This document shows, one piece after another, positions 17,575 through 26,876 of a DNA stretch of 64,000 nucleotides; position 1 is the stretch's first letter; each line of letters starts with the position of its first letter. This DNA comes from UBA1422 sp963676385 (GTDB taxonomy: Bacteria > Bacillota > Clostridia > Peptostreptococcales > Anaerovoracaceae): the NCBI GenBank assembly GCA_963676385.2, contig CAXXMM010000002.1, positions 186,001 through 250,000 on the forward strand. Direction: 5' to 3'. A program made the translations under genes and the position numbers. The notes beneath the pieces were generated by a model that made no database searches, was not told the DNA's origin, and saw nothing but the letters and a program-made list of their open reading frames with translations.

Positions 17575-18888
17575 GTGAATGTAAATCATAACCGAAATAT
17601 GTCTAAGCTCTTATATGTATCAATTATATGTAATCTTCTGACCATCATACCTTACTATTTGTATATGCTAATTGGGATACAGGGGAATTATTGGCCATTA
17701 CTGGTTTTTTATTTAATGATGTTTACTGCCAATTTTTGGGTGGCGTTATTTGGGATTGAAATCCAAAACCCGAATGTTGTATTTCATATTATCTTATGGT
17801 TGGGGGCGCTTGGAAGTATTCTTGGATTTTTTGCAGAGATGGTTCCCATAGTGGAACTGATAGGTGCATTCTTTTTTGGCGTTTGCGTCAACTACATCGC
17901 TTTTGTCAGAAGAATCACCAATATGGCCAATGGAGTGACCTTTGATAATAAAAGGAACCTGCTGCAGGTTTTCATTACTTTCTTGGCATCCACCGGGTTT
18001 GTTTTATTGGGATTTAGGGTGAAAAGCTCAATTCTTTTTCTCGCCATTGGACTGCTGATTGTTTTGGCTGCATTTTTTTCGAAACCGGCCCCTTCAAGGG
18101 AAAAAGAGTCGTGGCGTAGGAAACCCGCTTTTCGCTATCTTCCTATTCTAGTGTTCCTTTCCGGTGGGATTCTTGTTCTGAAGATGTCACGATCCAGCGC
18201 CTGGCATGTGTGGGGTGTGGCAATTATCGTTGCCTGTTGCGTTTGCCTTATTTGGATGCTATATGAAGCATTCAAGACCATTGGCCGCTCTTTTGGAAAC
18301 GAAGAACATCGATTTTACTCCTTGGTTCAGGGGGCGATGTCAAGCATAAGCTTGTTATATGCTTCTTTTATCATCTTAATGTCAGGAACCCTGAAGGATT
18401 TGATTTTCCAGTTTACCTTGCCATTGTTTTTTGCCATTATATTTATGATTTTATTGGGAAAGCAGCTGGTGAAAATTCCTTTTAAGGATAAAATATTTGG
18501 GTTTGCCTTACTCAATATATTGGCTACCGGAGTGTTGCTAATTCCACACTGCATTGGGGTGGGTGTGTTTTTAAGTTATGCAAACAATTTAATGTTGGCG
18601 CAATTGATTACAGGTGTGTATTTTCTTTCAAAAAAAGAAATCCCTCAGACTTACAACGCACTCCATGGGGAAACAAAGAAGGGAAGCCTGCTGGGACAAA
18701 TTATGTTGCTGTTTTTTTATTTAATACCGGCCATGTTTGTTGCGACACCCTTTGAAATTATGCAATCATTAGGTGGAAATGCCACATTTAACGCCCAAAT
18801 TTTTTTATCAAGTTCCTTGGGTGTTTGTGTGGTGATTTCGCTTATCGCTTTATTATGGTTCGGATATAAAGGAAGACAGCAAAAATGA
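17575..18888 (+). CDS. Polytopic membrane protein of unknown family, in the gadB operon
   Basis: A hydrophobic protein of about 437 residues with roughly twelve predicted membrane segments and short loops. I do not recognise the family. The GTG at 17575 follows TTGGAGG with 7 nt spacing; an ATG at 17599 is the alternative. It starts 20 nt after gadB and overlaps the next transporter gene by 4 bp (ATGA), so it is almost certainly co-expressed with both. Loop features include an FGIEIQNPN segment and a basic stretch PSREKESWRRK. By context it could be a transporter, a channel or a sensor linked to glutamate/GABA. Confidence 0.75.
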   Translation: MNVNHNRNMSKLLYVSIICNLLTIIPYYLYMLIGIQGNYWPLLVFYLMMFTANFWVALFGIEIQNPNVVFHIILWLGALGSILGFFAEMVPIVELIGAFFFGVCVNYIAFVRRITNMANGVTFDNKRNLLQVFITFLASTGFVLLGFRVKSSILFLAIGLLIVLAAFFSKPAPSREKESWRRKPAFRYLPILVFLSGGILVLKMSRSSAWHVWGVAIIVACCVCLIWMLYEAFKTIGRSFGNEEHRFYSLVQGAMSSISLLYASFIILMSGTLKDLIFQFTLPLFFAIIFMILLGKQLVKIPFKDKIFGFALLNILATGVLLIPHCIGVGVFLSYANNLMLAQLITGVYFLSKKEIPQTYNALHGETKKGSLLGQIMLLFFYLIPAMFVATPFEIMQSLGGNATFNAQIFLSSSLGVCVVISLIALLWFGYKGRQQK

Positions 18889-20255
18889 ATAAACTATCAA
18901 TCCAGAATAAAATTGCATATGGTTCGGCGGGGATTGGAGACGCTGCCGCCTATAGTTTTGTGGGCACCTATTTAATGTTTTTTTTGACAACAGTCGCCCA
19001 TGTGAAACCGGCATTGGCAGGAACCATTATTGGATTGGGATCTATCTGGGATGTAATGAACTCTCTTATCATCGGGTTTTGGTCTGATAAAAGCACGGGA
19101 AAAATGGGAAGGAGAAGACCATTTCTCTTGGTAGGGGCTACTTTAGTGGCAATCTCCTGCAGTTTCCTGTTTTTTGCAGTAGATGCAGGCCCCGTGCTGA
19201 CAGCAGTGTATTATGTGATTATGACTTTGGCCTTTTGGACGGGATTCAGCACTTTTTTTGTGCCTTTCCTTGCACTGGGTGCTGAATTTACCGGGGACTA
19301 CACTGAAAGAACAAAACTGAGATCCGTTACGTATGGATTCAATATTATTGGCACTTTGATTGGTGTTGCATTACCCTCTATTTTGGTTGAATTTCTTTCG
19401 GATAAGGAGTTTACCACAGAAAGTGCATGGTTGATTACGGGGACGTTTGTTGGAGTGATATCGGCCATATCAATCTATATCACTGTAGGGATGTCAAAAA
19501 GCAAAGACATCCCCAGGCAATCCGCAAAAAAAGAAAAACTATCCCCCATTAAAAGTGTGACGGGAATGTTTCGTGAATATTCATATCTATTAAAACTGAA
19601 GCCTCTCCGGTACCTTTTGCTTGCCAGCACACTGTTCCTCATGGCAAATACCATCTGTGGTGCAGACCGGTTATATTTTTATACGTACAACCTGAACTTT
19701 AGCGCCACCTCGGTTTCTGCCATACTACTACTCACATCCCTTATGGGGCTATTTTTTGCCCCGGTCATCATGACTTTTACCCGATGGTTGGACAAGAGGT
19801 CTCTTCTCATGACGATGGTATTAGGGTCAGCGATTCTTGTGACTTTGTTCAAGTTCACCGGTGTTTCAACGTTTTCAGGGGCGCTGCTACTAACCTTTGC
19901 GTACGCAGCGGGTTCTTCTGCCTATTGGCAATTGATGCCGGCAATGATATACGATATTTGCGAATACGATGAATTAGAAACCGGGAAACGGCGAGAAGGT
20001 AGCATTGTGTCTCTGCTGTCTGTTGCGGAAGCATTGTCTGCAGCCATTGCCATGCAGGCCTTGGGGATTATACTCCAGTTGGCAGGATTTGACGGTTCAG
20101 CAAAAATACAGACACCCCTTGCTTTGGAATGGGTTGAGAATTCTATCATCGTTATTCCTGCCGCGTTTATGGTGCTGACGGTAGTCGTGGTTTATTTTTA
20201 CCCAATCACCAAGAAAAAATTCGAAGAAATTCAAGCGGCCCTGGGAAAACGGTAA
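18885..20255 (+). CDS. MFS transporter of the GPH (glycoside-pentoside-hexuronide:cation symporter) family
   Basis: A 456-residue transporter with twelve membrane segments. It begins QNKIAYGSAGIGDAAAYSF and has WDVMNSLIIGFWSDKS followed by GRRRPFLL, the GPH/MelB signature in the loop between helices 2 and 3. Family members usually move sugars or related organic ions with H+ or Na+. Its start overlaps the stop of the unknown membrane protein by 4 bp, placing it third in the gadB operon. It might move the decarboxylase substrate or product, but that is inference. It ends 16 bp from the convergent small protein gene, and no terminator is visible between them. Confidence 0.85.
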   Translation: MNKLSIQNKIAYGSAGIGDAAAYSFVGTYLMFFLTTVAHVKPALAGTIIGLGSIWDVMNSLIIGFWSDKSTGKMGRRRPFLLVGATLVAISCSFLFFAVDAGPVLTAVYYVIMTLAFWTGFSTFFVPFLALGAEFTGDYTERTKLRSVTYGFNIIGTLIGVALPSILVEFLSDKEFTTESAWLITGTFVGVISAISIYITVGMSKSKDIPRQSAKKEKLSPIKSVTGMFREYSYLLKLKPLRYLLLASTLFLMANTICGADRLYFYTYNLNFSATSVSAILLLTSLMGLFFAPVIMTFTRWLDKRSLLMTMVLGSAILVTLFKFTGVSTFSGALLLTFAYAAGSSAYWQLMPAMIYDICEYDELETGKRREGSIVSLLSVAEALSAAIAMQALGIILQLAGFDGSAKIQTPLALEWVENSIIVIPAAFMVLTVVVVYFYPITKKKFEEIQAALGKR

Positions 20256-20271
20256 CATAAAAGGAATTGTC

Positions 20272-20661
20272 TTATTTCTCTGTGCTGTATTTGCTGTACA
20301 GTTCTTTTAGTTCGGCAATTTCACTGCTGCTCAAAGTTTCGTATGCATATTCTTTTAGCCCTTCTGTGTCGTTGTTACTTAAGTACTCTGTGGCTTTTTT
20401 CACATTTGCTGCCGACATATGGTTGGCGGCAATTTCTTTTACTGTAGCTTGGTCATCCGCACTCATGGAATCGTATATGCTTTCTGCATCCACAGTACTA
20501 CTGGAATTGGCAGCTTCACTTTCGGCAATCTTGGTCACAAGCTTTTCTGATACAACATCGGTTACTTTTCCGTAAGCAAAAAAACCTGCGCCACACAGGA
20601 GAACCAACACCACGAGGGCAACAACTATTTTTCTGTGTTTTTTCTTTTTATTTACTGACAT
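20272..20661 (-). CDS. Small single-pass membrane protein with extracytoplasmic helical domain
   Basis: A 129-residue protein with a short basic N-terminus (NKKKKHRK), one hydrophobic helix (about 12-31) and an acidic, Ser/Ala-rich outside domain predicted to be helical (DAESIYDSMSADDQATVKEIAANHM). A GGAGGAAA Shine-Dalgarno precedes the ATG. I do not recognise a named family; similar small anchored proteins are common in Clostridia. It is convergent with the GPH transporter gene and stands alone. Confidence 0.72.
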   Translation of the reverse strand: MSVNKKKKHRKIVVALVVLVLLCGAGFFAYGKVTDVVSEKLVTKIAESEAANSSSTVDAESIYDSMSADDQATVKEIAANHMSAANVKKATEYLSNNDTEGLKEYAYETLSSSEIAELKELYSKYSTEK

Positions 20662-21061
20662 TTGTTTTCCTCCGTTGCTAAATTATATCATAATTTGTAA
20701 CACTATTTTCTATTATATGCCAAAGAATATTAGTTTTTTTAAAAAAAAGGGAAAGAAAATCTTGCTTTATTTTGTATATTTGGTTTTGTGTAAGTACAGT
20801 GGAACTGTGGGGTGGAGATTTCAAAATTAAGAATTTTAATGAGACAGCAGTTCGAAAATGAGAATTAATATTGAAAATAAAAAAAGTGACCTGGTTCCCT
20901 ATTTTTACATGGAAATTTATGCAAAAAGGCATGCAATTTATACGGTTTTATGAAACAAATTGTAGCGTGTATCAAGATTCCATGCTACAATTAAATCCAA
21001 AGGTAATTCATTATTTTTCCCTGTATGTTGGAAAGAAGAGGACATGGCATAACTGCTACTT
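20662..21061. other. AT-rich intergenic region without a recognisable gene
   Basis: About 400 bp with no credible coding frame on either strand. Short open frames lack a Shine-Dalgarno and have no recognisable product. I see no clear riboswitch or repeat. Confidence 0.5.
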
Positions 21062-21090
21062 TTGACCACGATGATGCCGGGTTTTATAAT
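21062..21090 (+). promoter_or_regulatory. Promoter of the aldehyde oxidoreductase operon
   Basis: TTGACC (21062-21067) and a perfect TATAAT (21085-21090) are separated by exactly 17 nt. A second TATAAT-like box lies at 21112. TAGGAGG and the ATG (21146) follow. Confidence 0.7.
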
Positions 21091-21145
21091 TAGTGCCTGT
21101 GAATTGTGAATTATAATTTATTAAAAACTTTAGGAGGCTTTTTTG

Positions 21146-24002
21146 ATGAAACAATTAAGAAAGATGACGCTGAACATCAACGGTGCAGACCGGATGTTTA
21201 TCTGTGATCCGGAGAAAGACACCCTTGCCGGCGTTTTGCGGCGATTGGGGCTTACGGGGACAAAAATTGGTTGCGGAACCGGGGTGTGTGGCGCTTGCTC
21301 CATTATCCTGGACGGTAAGGTAATCCGCTCCTGCACAAAGAAAATTAAGACGGTTAAAGAATTTAGCTCAGTGATTACAATTGAAGGAATTGGCAATGCC
21401 ATGAACCCTCATCCCATCCAGTATGCAATGGTGCATTTAGGTGCGGTGCAGTGTGGATTTTGTTCGCCAGGATTCATCGTATCTGCTTATGCATTGCTCC
21501 AGGAAAACCCTAATCCAACTAGAGAAGAAGTACGTGATTGGTTCCAAAAACATAGGAATGTGTGCAGATGTACCGGTTACAAGCAAATTGTTGATGCCAT
21601 TATGGAGGCGGCAGCAATTATGCGTGGCGAAAAAACCTTAGCTGATATTACCTACGATTACAAAGCAGATGTTGGGAACTACTACGGCAAGCCTATTGTT
21701 CGTCCCAATGCAATGGCCAAGGCATGCGGCGTGTGCGATTATGGGGATGACATTGAGTTGAAGATGCCGGCTGAAACGTTGCACGTTTCACTGGTAATGC
21801 CTAGAGTTGCCAGCCATGCGAAAATTTTGAACATTGATTACAGTGAGGCCGAAAAGATGCCTGGTGTAGTAAAAGTGATTACTGCCAAGGATGTGGATGG
21901 CGCCAATCACCTGATGATGTTCCAATTCTCCCCAAGAACCACAGCAATGGACCAGGTACACAAATTGTTGGTTGATGAAAAGATTGTCAATTATGGTAAT
22001 GTTGTTGCCATGGTTGTGGCAGATACCAAAGATCATGCAAAAGCAGCAGCAGCGGCGGTTAAAGTTGAAATTGAACAATTGCCGGAATACATGAATTACT
22101 TGGATGCTGTAATGCCGGATGCCATGAGAATTCATCCTACAATGGATAATGTGTTTACCTATCAACCTTTATTGAAAGGTGATGCAGATAAGGTTCCTGA
22201 CATGATTGACAACGCAGAATATGTTGTGGAAGGCAGTTTCTACTCCTCCAGAGAACCTCATTTGTCCATTGAGGGAGATACCATTCAGGCTTATTACGAT
22301 GAAGATGGATTACTGACAGTACAGTGCAAGGCCATGACAACATACTTTGACAGAGATGATATTGCGCAGGCAGTGGGACTTGATGTAGAGCAGATTCGTG
22401 TGGTCGAGAACCCAACCGGCGGATCTTTCGGATGGGCAATGAATGCGGGGTCATATTCCTTGGCTGCCATTGCCTGTAAGGTGATGCAGGCTCCCATTGC
22501 ATTATCAATGGATTATGCTCAGTTTATGGCATTCAGCGGTAAACGTGCCCCGACCTACACCAATGGCCGTTTGGCTTGTGACAAGGATGGCATGATTATA
22601 GCCGGTGAATTTGATGCTGGGATGGATCATGGTTATGACCCAGCACTTGGAGACGATGAAATGATTAAAATTCCTCGTTTCATGTTCTTCCCGTATTACG
22701 TGCCAAATGCACTGGGACTTGGGAGAACTGCGGTGACCAATCATTCCCATGGTGTTCCCTACAGAGGATATGGGGCTCCACAGGCCTATACCCCTGGTGA
22801 AGCGCTGATTGATATGATGGCAGAAAAAATCGGAATGGATCCTTTTGATTTTAGGTACAAAAACATTGCAAGAACCGGACAGACCAACTTAAACAGTGTT
22901 GAATTCCTTCAGTATCCCATGGAAGAGATGATGGATACCATGAAACCGCTCTATGATAAGGCTGTTGCGGAAGCTAAGGCCAAGGATACCCCCGAAAAGC
23001 GTCGTGGTGTTGGGATTGCATGGGGCGGATACAACGTTGGATTAGGTTCTGATGACTTTGCAAATCTTGCAATTGAGCTTGTAGGTGAGGGCAAATTTAT
23101 TAAGTATGACACATGGCAGGATCAAGGCCAAGGCGGCGATCAAGGTTCACTTGTGTGCATGTTGGAAGCCCTGAAACCTTATTTCCCCAATGTGACCCCT
23201 GATGATATTAAATTAATTCAGGCTGACACGAAACTTTGCCCCAATACAGGGGAATCGGCAGGATCCAGATCTCACTTTGCCAACGGCAAGGCCAGCATTT
23301 TGGCGGCGCAGAACTTGGCAAACGCCATGCGCAAAGAGGATGGAACTTACCGAACTTATGACGAAATGATGAAGGAAGGTATCCCCACAAAGTATGAAGG
23401 AAATTGGGTTGCTGAAGCAGAATGGGATTATTTCAGACTGCTTGATCCCAATACTGGAGAAGGAAATCCGACCTATGCTTATACTTACGCGTTGTTTATG
23501 TCAGAAGTTGAAGTGGATGTTGCTACCGGAAAAAACAACAGTAGTAGGGATGACCTGCGTAGACTGGGTTGGCAAAGTTGGAAACATTCAGGCTGTCAAC
23601 GGACAAGCCTTTGGTGGCATGTCCCATGCCATTGGATTTGCCCTTAGCGAGGATTATGATGATGTGAAGAAGCATACGAACATGTATGCTGCTGGCGTTC
23701 CTTACATTAAGGATGTTCCGGATAAGATTGAAGCAATTCACCTTGATGGATTCGATCAAAATGGACCCTTTGGTTCTTCCGGTGCTTCTGAGGCGTTCCA
23801 ATCTTCAGACCACGTGGCTGTCATCAATGCCATCAATAATGCTTGCGGCGTAAGAATCTATGAGCTTCCGGCCACACCTGCAAAGGTCAAGGCTGGCTTG
23901 GAAATTCTTGCCAAGGGTGGAAAGATTGAGCCCCCCAAAAAATATTACATGGGTGAGGATATGTACGAAGTATTGGAAAACATTAAGTCCAATCCAGTAT
24001 AA
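21146..24002 (+). CDS. Mop-type molybdenum aldehyde oxidoreductase (xanthine dehydrogenase family), frameshifted as given
   Basis: The protein matches Desulfovibrio aldehyde oxidoreductase (Mop) end to end: a [2Fe-2S] domain (GCGTGVCGACS), a second [2Fe-2S] domain (CGFCSPG, CRCTGY), then the molybdopterin domain. The Mo-site Glu is retained near the end (GSSGASEAFQ, aligned with GASGVGELPL of Mop). The predicted reaction is oxidation of an aldehyde or similar substrate to the acid, passing electrons to a ferredoxin-like partner; no FAD domain is present. As given, the frame breaks at a run of six A (23530-23535). Removing one A restores VATGKTTVVGMTC and a continuous protein of about 951 residues. 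The start at 21146 follows TAGGAGG. The next genes (dicluster oxidoreductase, small CxxC protein) are the usual neighbours of DVU1559-type enzymes. Confidence 0.88.
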
Positions 24003-24047
24003 AAACGAATCCAGTTCCCCCAAAAACAATAAAAGATGAAGTACAAA

Positions 24048-24087
24048 TGGCAGACCACTTTACAGCATATTCATAGTGGTCTGCCTT
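24048..24087 (+). terminator. Intergenic hairpin between aldehyde oxidoreductase and dicluster genes
   Basis: GGCAGACCACT (24048-24058) pairs perfectly with AGTGGTCTGCC (24074-24084), followed by TTT. The short T run and the Shine-Dalgarno 9 nt later suggest partial termination or mRNA processing rather than a full stop. Confidence 0.6.
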
Positions 24088-24109
24088 TGCTCAACGGAGG
24101 ATTCATTTC

Positions 24110-26432
24110 GTGGACAAATATTATAGACAACTTGATACTTGCCGTCAGAATGAAAAACCTTTCTGCTCCAACAATTGTCCATTTCACATTGATATTTTGG
24201 ACTTTCAGTTGAAAATGGCAAAAGGTAATTGTAATGCTGCTTATAAGGTTTTTCGAAATTCTGTAGGTTTCCCAGACATTGCAGCCGCACTGTGCCCGGA
24301 ATATTGCGCTTCAGTATGCCCAAGAAAAGATTTGGACCAATCTGTGCAGCTTTCATTATTGGAAAAAACCTGTGTGGCCAAGGCCACAAAGAAGACACCA
24401 ACGGACTATAATGTTCCTCTGAAGAACCGAAGAATTGCAATTATTGGTGGGGGAATCAGCGGCCTTGCATGCGCATTACGACTGACTCAGAAAAATTACA
24501 ATGTGACCATTTACGAGAAATCAGAAAAACTGGGCGGCAAGCTATGGGATTTGCTTCCACCCGAACTTTTTTTGGATGACATAAAACGGCAATTCCAATT
24601 TGAAATATATACATTGAAATTCAACAAGGAAGTCAAAACCATAGATGAAATTAGAGGAGAAGGATTTGAGGCGATTTACATAGCCACAGGACAAGGAGGC
24701 AACGATTTTGGACTCTTGGACGGGCAAGGCGAATATTGTAGACTGGATGGAAACATTGCCATTTTTGCAGGAGGAAGTTTGATTGGAAAAGAGGCAATTC
24801 CTGCCATGGCAGATGGTCTGAATATGGCTTGGGCAATGGAAATATTTCTGAAAACCGGAAAGTTGGAGTACCCTGCCCCATTGCCTCCATGTAAGGCAGT
24901 GGCTGACCAGGATCAACTTGTGAAAAAAGAGGCCATCATTCCAACAGAGCAGGGAATCTTTTCAGATGAGGAAGCTATCCTTGAAGCAGAGCGGTGCATC
25001 CGGTGTCAATGCAGTGACTGTATGAAGTACTGTGACGTGTGTGCCTACCACAACAAATGGCCTACGCGGATTCGAGATGATGTGATGGCTACAGTGGCTT
25101 TTTTCCACTTCCCCATCGGTTATGAAAAAGACGCCAGGAAAGAGATTAATGAACACCTGTACCCAGTGTGGACTTTGTGATGAAGTCTGCCCTGAGAGCA
25201 TTGAAATTGGTGGAATGCTGCTGGAAGCGCGACGTTATCTTCATAAGCAGGACACGATGCCTGGGGCATACCATCAGTTCTGGATTCGAGATATGGAGTT
25301 CACAAACAGTCCCTTGGCAGCCCTAACCAAAAAAGCACCCGGACAGACAACCTGCACCTATGCATTTTTCCCCGGATGTCAATTGGGGGCTGCAAATCCC
25401 AATTATGTGATGAAACCATATAAATGGTTGTTATCTCAAAAATCTGATACAGGGTTAATCCTTCGTTGTTGTAGTGTACCAGCCGATTGGGCCGGCAATA
25501 CGAAAATGCACAAAAAAGAAATTGATATTTTGCGAAATGACTGGGAGAAACTTGGAAATCCTACATTAATCATGGCTTGCCCTGCTTGTATAAAACACTT
25601 TAAAGAATATCTGCCTGAAATTGAGACCATATCTCTTTATGAAATCATGAATCAATGGGGGGGATTACCAGGGAACAGCCCAGGCGAAACAGATGGTCAA
25701 CCAGCAATCCCGATTTTTGATGAAATATATTCCATCTTTGATCCCTGTACGGCTAGGCACATCGCGCCTATGGAGCAAGCAGTACGCAAACTCGCAGAAA
25801 ATGTAGGAGTTCCCCTTGAAGAACTTCCAAAAGGGAATATGCATGGTTGTTGCGGATACGGAGGGCAGGTTTCTGTCGCAGATCCTATTTATTATAATTA
25901 TGTAAAAAAAAGTCGCAGTCAACTAAGTGAAAATCCCTATCTGGTTTACTGCATCAATTGTAGGGATGTGTTCCAAAGCGAAGGGAAAAAGGTTTGGCAT
26001 ATTTTGGATTTGTTGTTTCACATGGATTCGGAAGGAACCAAACCACCCAGCCTGACCCAGAGAAGAAACAACCGTATTTTTCTCAAAAAAATGTTGCTGC
26101 AGGAAATTTGGGAGGAAACTATGGAAAACCCCAGTGAATTAAGTAAATTCCAACTAAAAATCGGGCCTGAAATTCAGGACAAGATGGATCGGATGAAAAT
26201 TCTGGAGGAAGACCTTTATACTGTCATAGAATACGCTGAAAATTCGGGGCGTCGGGCTCTGGACCCGGAAAAAAAGACGTATAGCTGTTACAGAGAATCC
26301 GGTCATATAACCTATTGGGTTGAATACAGAAAAGAAGGGGAAATCTACGAAATCGTTAACGTCTATACCCATAGAATGAAAATTAAGTTGGAGGGTGTCT
26401 GGAATGGAAGAAAAACTGAAAGTGATCTGTGA
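24110..26432 (+). CDS. Pyridine nucleotide-disulfide oxidoreductase / dicluster-binding protein, frameshifted as given
   Basis: A multi-redox-centre protein of about 773 residues. The N-terminus has cysteine clusters (CSNNCPF, CPEYCASVCPR) as in glutamate synthase small subunits. A FAD Rossmann motif follows (IAIIGGGISGLACALRL), then a Cys-rich pair (CIRCQCSDCMKYC and CTQCGLCDEVCPE) and heterodisulfide-reductase-like CCG segments (FFPGCQLG, HGCCGYGG). Homologues are single proteins. Here the frame shifts by +1 near 25138-25145; removing one A in AGGAAAGAG joins DARK to RLMNTCTQCG. The GTG start at 24110 has GGAGG 9 nt upstream. It probably links the aldehyde oxidoreductase to NAD(P)H or ferredoxin. 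The last codons overlap the next gene. Confidence 0.82.
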
Positions 26433-26598
26433 TAAATGCAAGGTGGAAATGGAGGAAATGGAGGTGGATTTCAGTTATTTGAACCGTTCCTTTCGTCATA
26501 AAGTCCCTCGCTGCCCAGTCTGTGGCCAAGTATTTATTCCAGAAAAAATCGCATCCGGGCGTATGAGCGAAGTGGAACGGATGCTGGAAGAAAAATAA
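26404..26598 (+). CDS. Small CxxC redox protein (DVU_1557-like)
   Basis: A 64-residue protein with two Cys pairs (CDKCK near residue 9 and CPVCGQVF near residue 38), a zinc-ribbon or rubredoxin-like arrangement. GGAGGG lies 8 nt before the ATG at 26404, inside the end of the dicluster gene (29-bp overlap), so translation is coupled. I recall small proteins of this type being encoded beside Desulfovibrio aldehyde oxidoreductase (the DVU1557-DVU1559 region); this name is from memory. Its role in electron transfer or metal-site assembly is unproven. Confidence 0.72.
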   Translation: MEEKLKVICDKCKVEMEEMEVDFSYLNRSFRHKVPRCPVCGQVFIPEKIASGRMSEVERMLEEK

Positions 26599-26741
26599 TT
26601 TAGGGGAGGCTTAGAAGGAGAAAATCTTATCAAGAATAAATGGACAACTTAGCGGTTGCCTTGTCAAATTTAGCATACGTTCTAATGCCAGAGGCGATTG
26701 TAATCTGAGGAGGCATTACTGGCTTGGAGAAAGACCTATTG

Positions 26742-26774
26742 AAACCAGCGGGAAGATAAATCTGCTGGTTTTTA
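26742..26774 (+). terminator. Terminator of the aldehyde oxidoreductase operon
   Basis: AAACCAGC (26742-26749) pairs with GCTGGTTT (26764-26771), followed by TTTATTT. The roughly 140 nt between the last gene and this hairpin show no coding frame that I can support. Confidence 0.75.
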
Positions 26775-26876
26775 TTTGCCTTAGAACTTTGCCCCAAGAG
26801 AATCTTCATTGCTTTTCTGGAACATAAAGTATAATATAACATTTATGTAGTATTTCATGATTGAAGGAGAAGCAAA

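Noticed and set aside
23528..23538. A classic -1 slippery heptamer (A AAA AAC) at the aldehyde oxidoreductase break, suggesting programmed -1 frameshifting
   Set aside because: The downstream coding frame requires a +1 shift, not -1, so the heptamer is in the wrong direction. An extra A in the run explains the break.
26600..26741. Possible riboswitch (for example Moco-type) after the small CxxC gene
   Set aside because: I could not match conserved elements of a known class. The region lies upstream of a terminator, and the next gene is unrelated to molybdenum.
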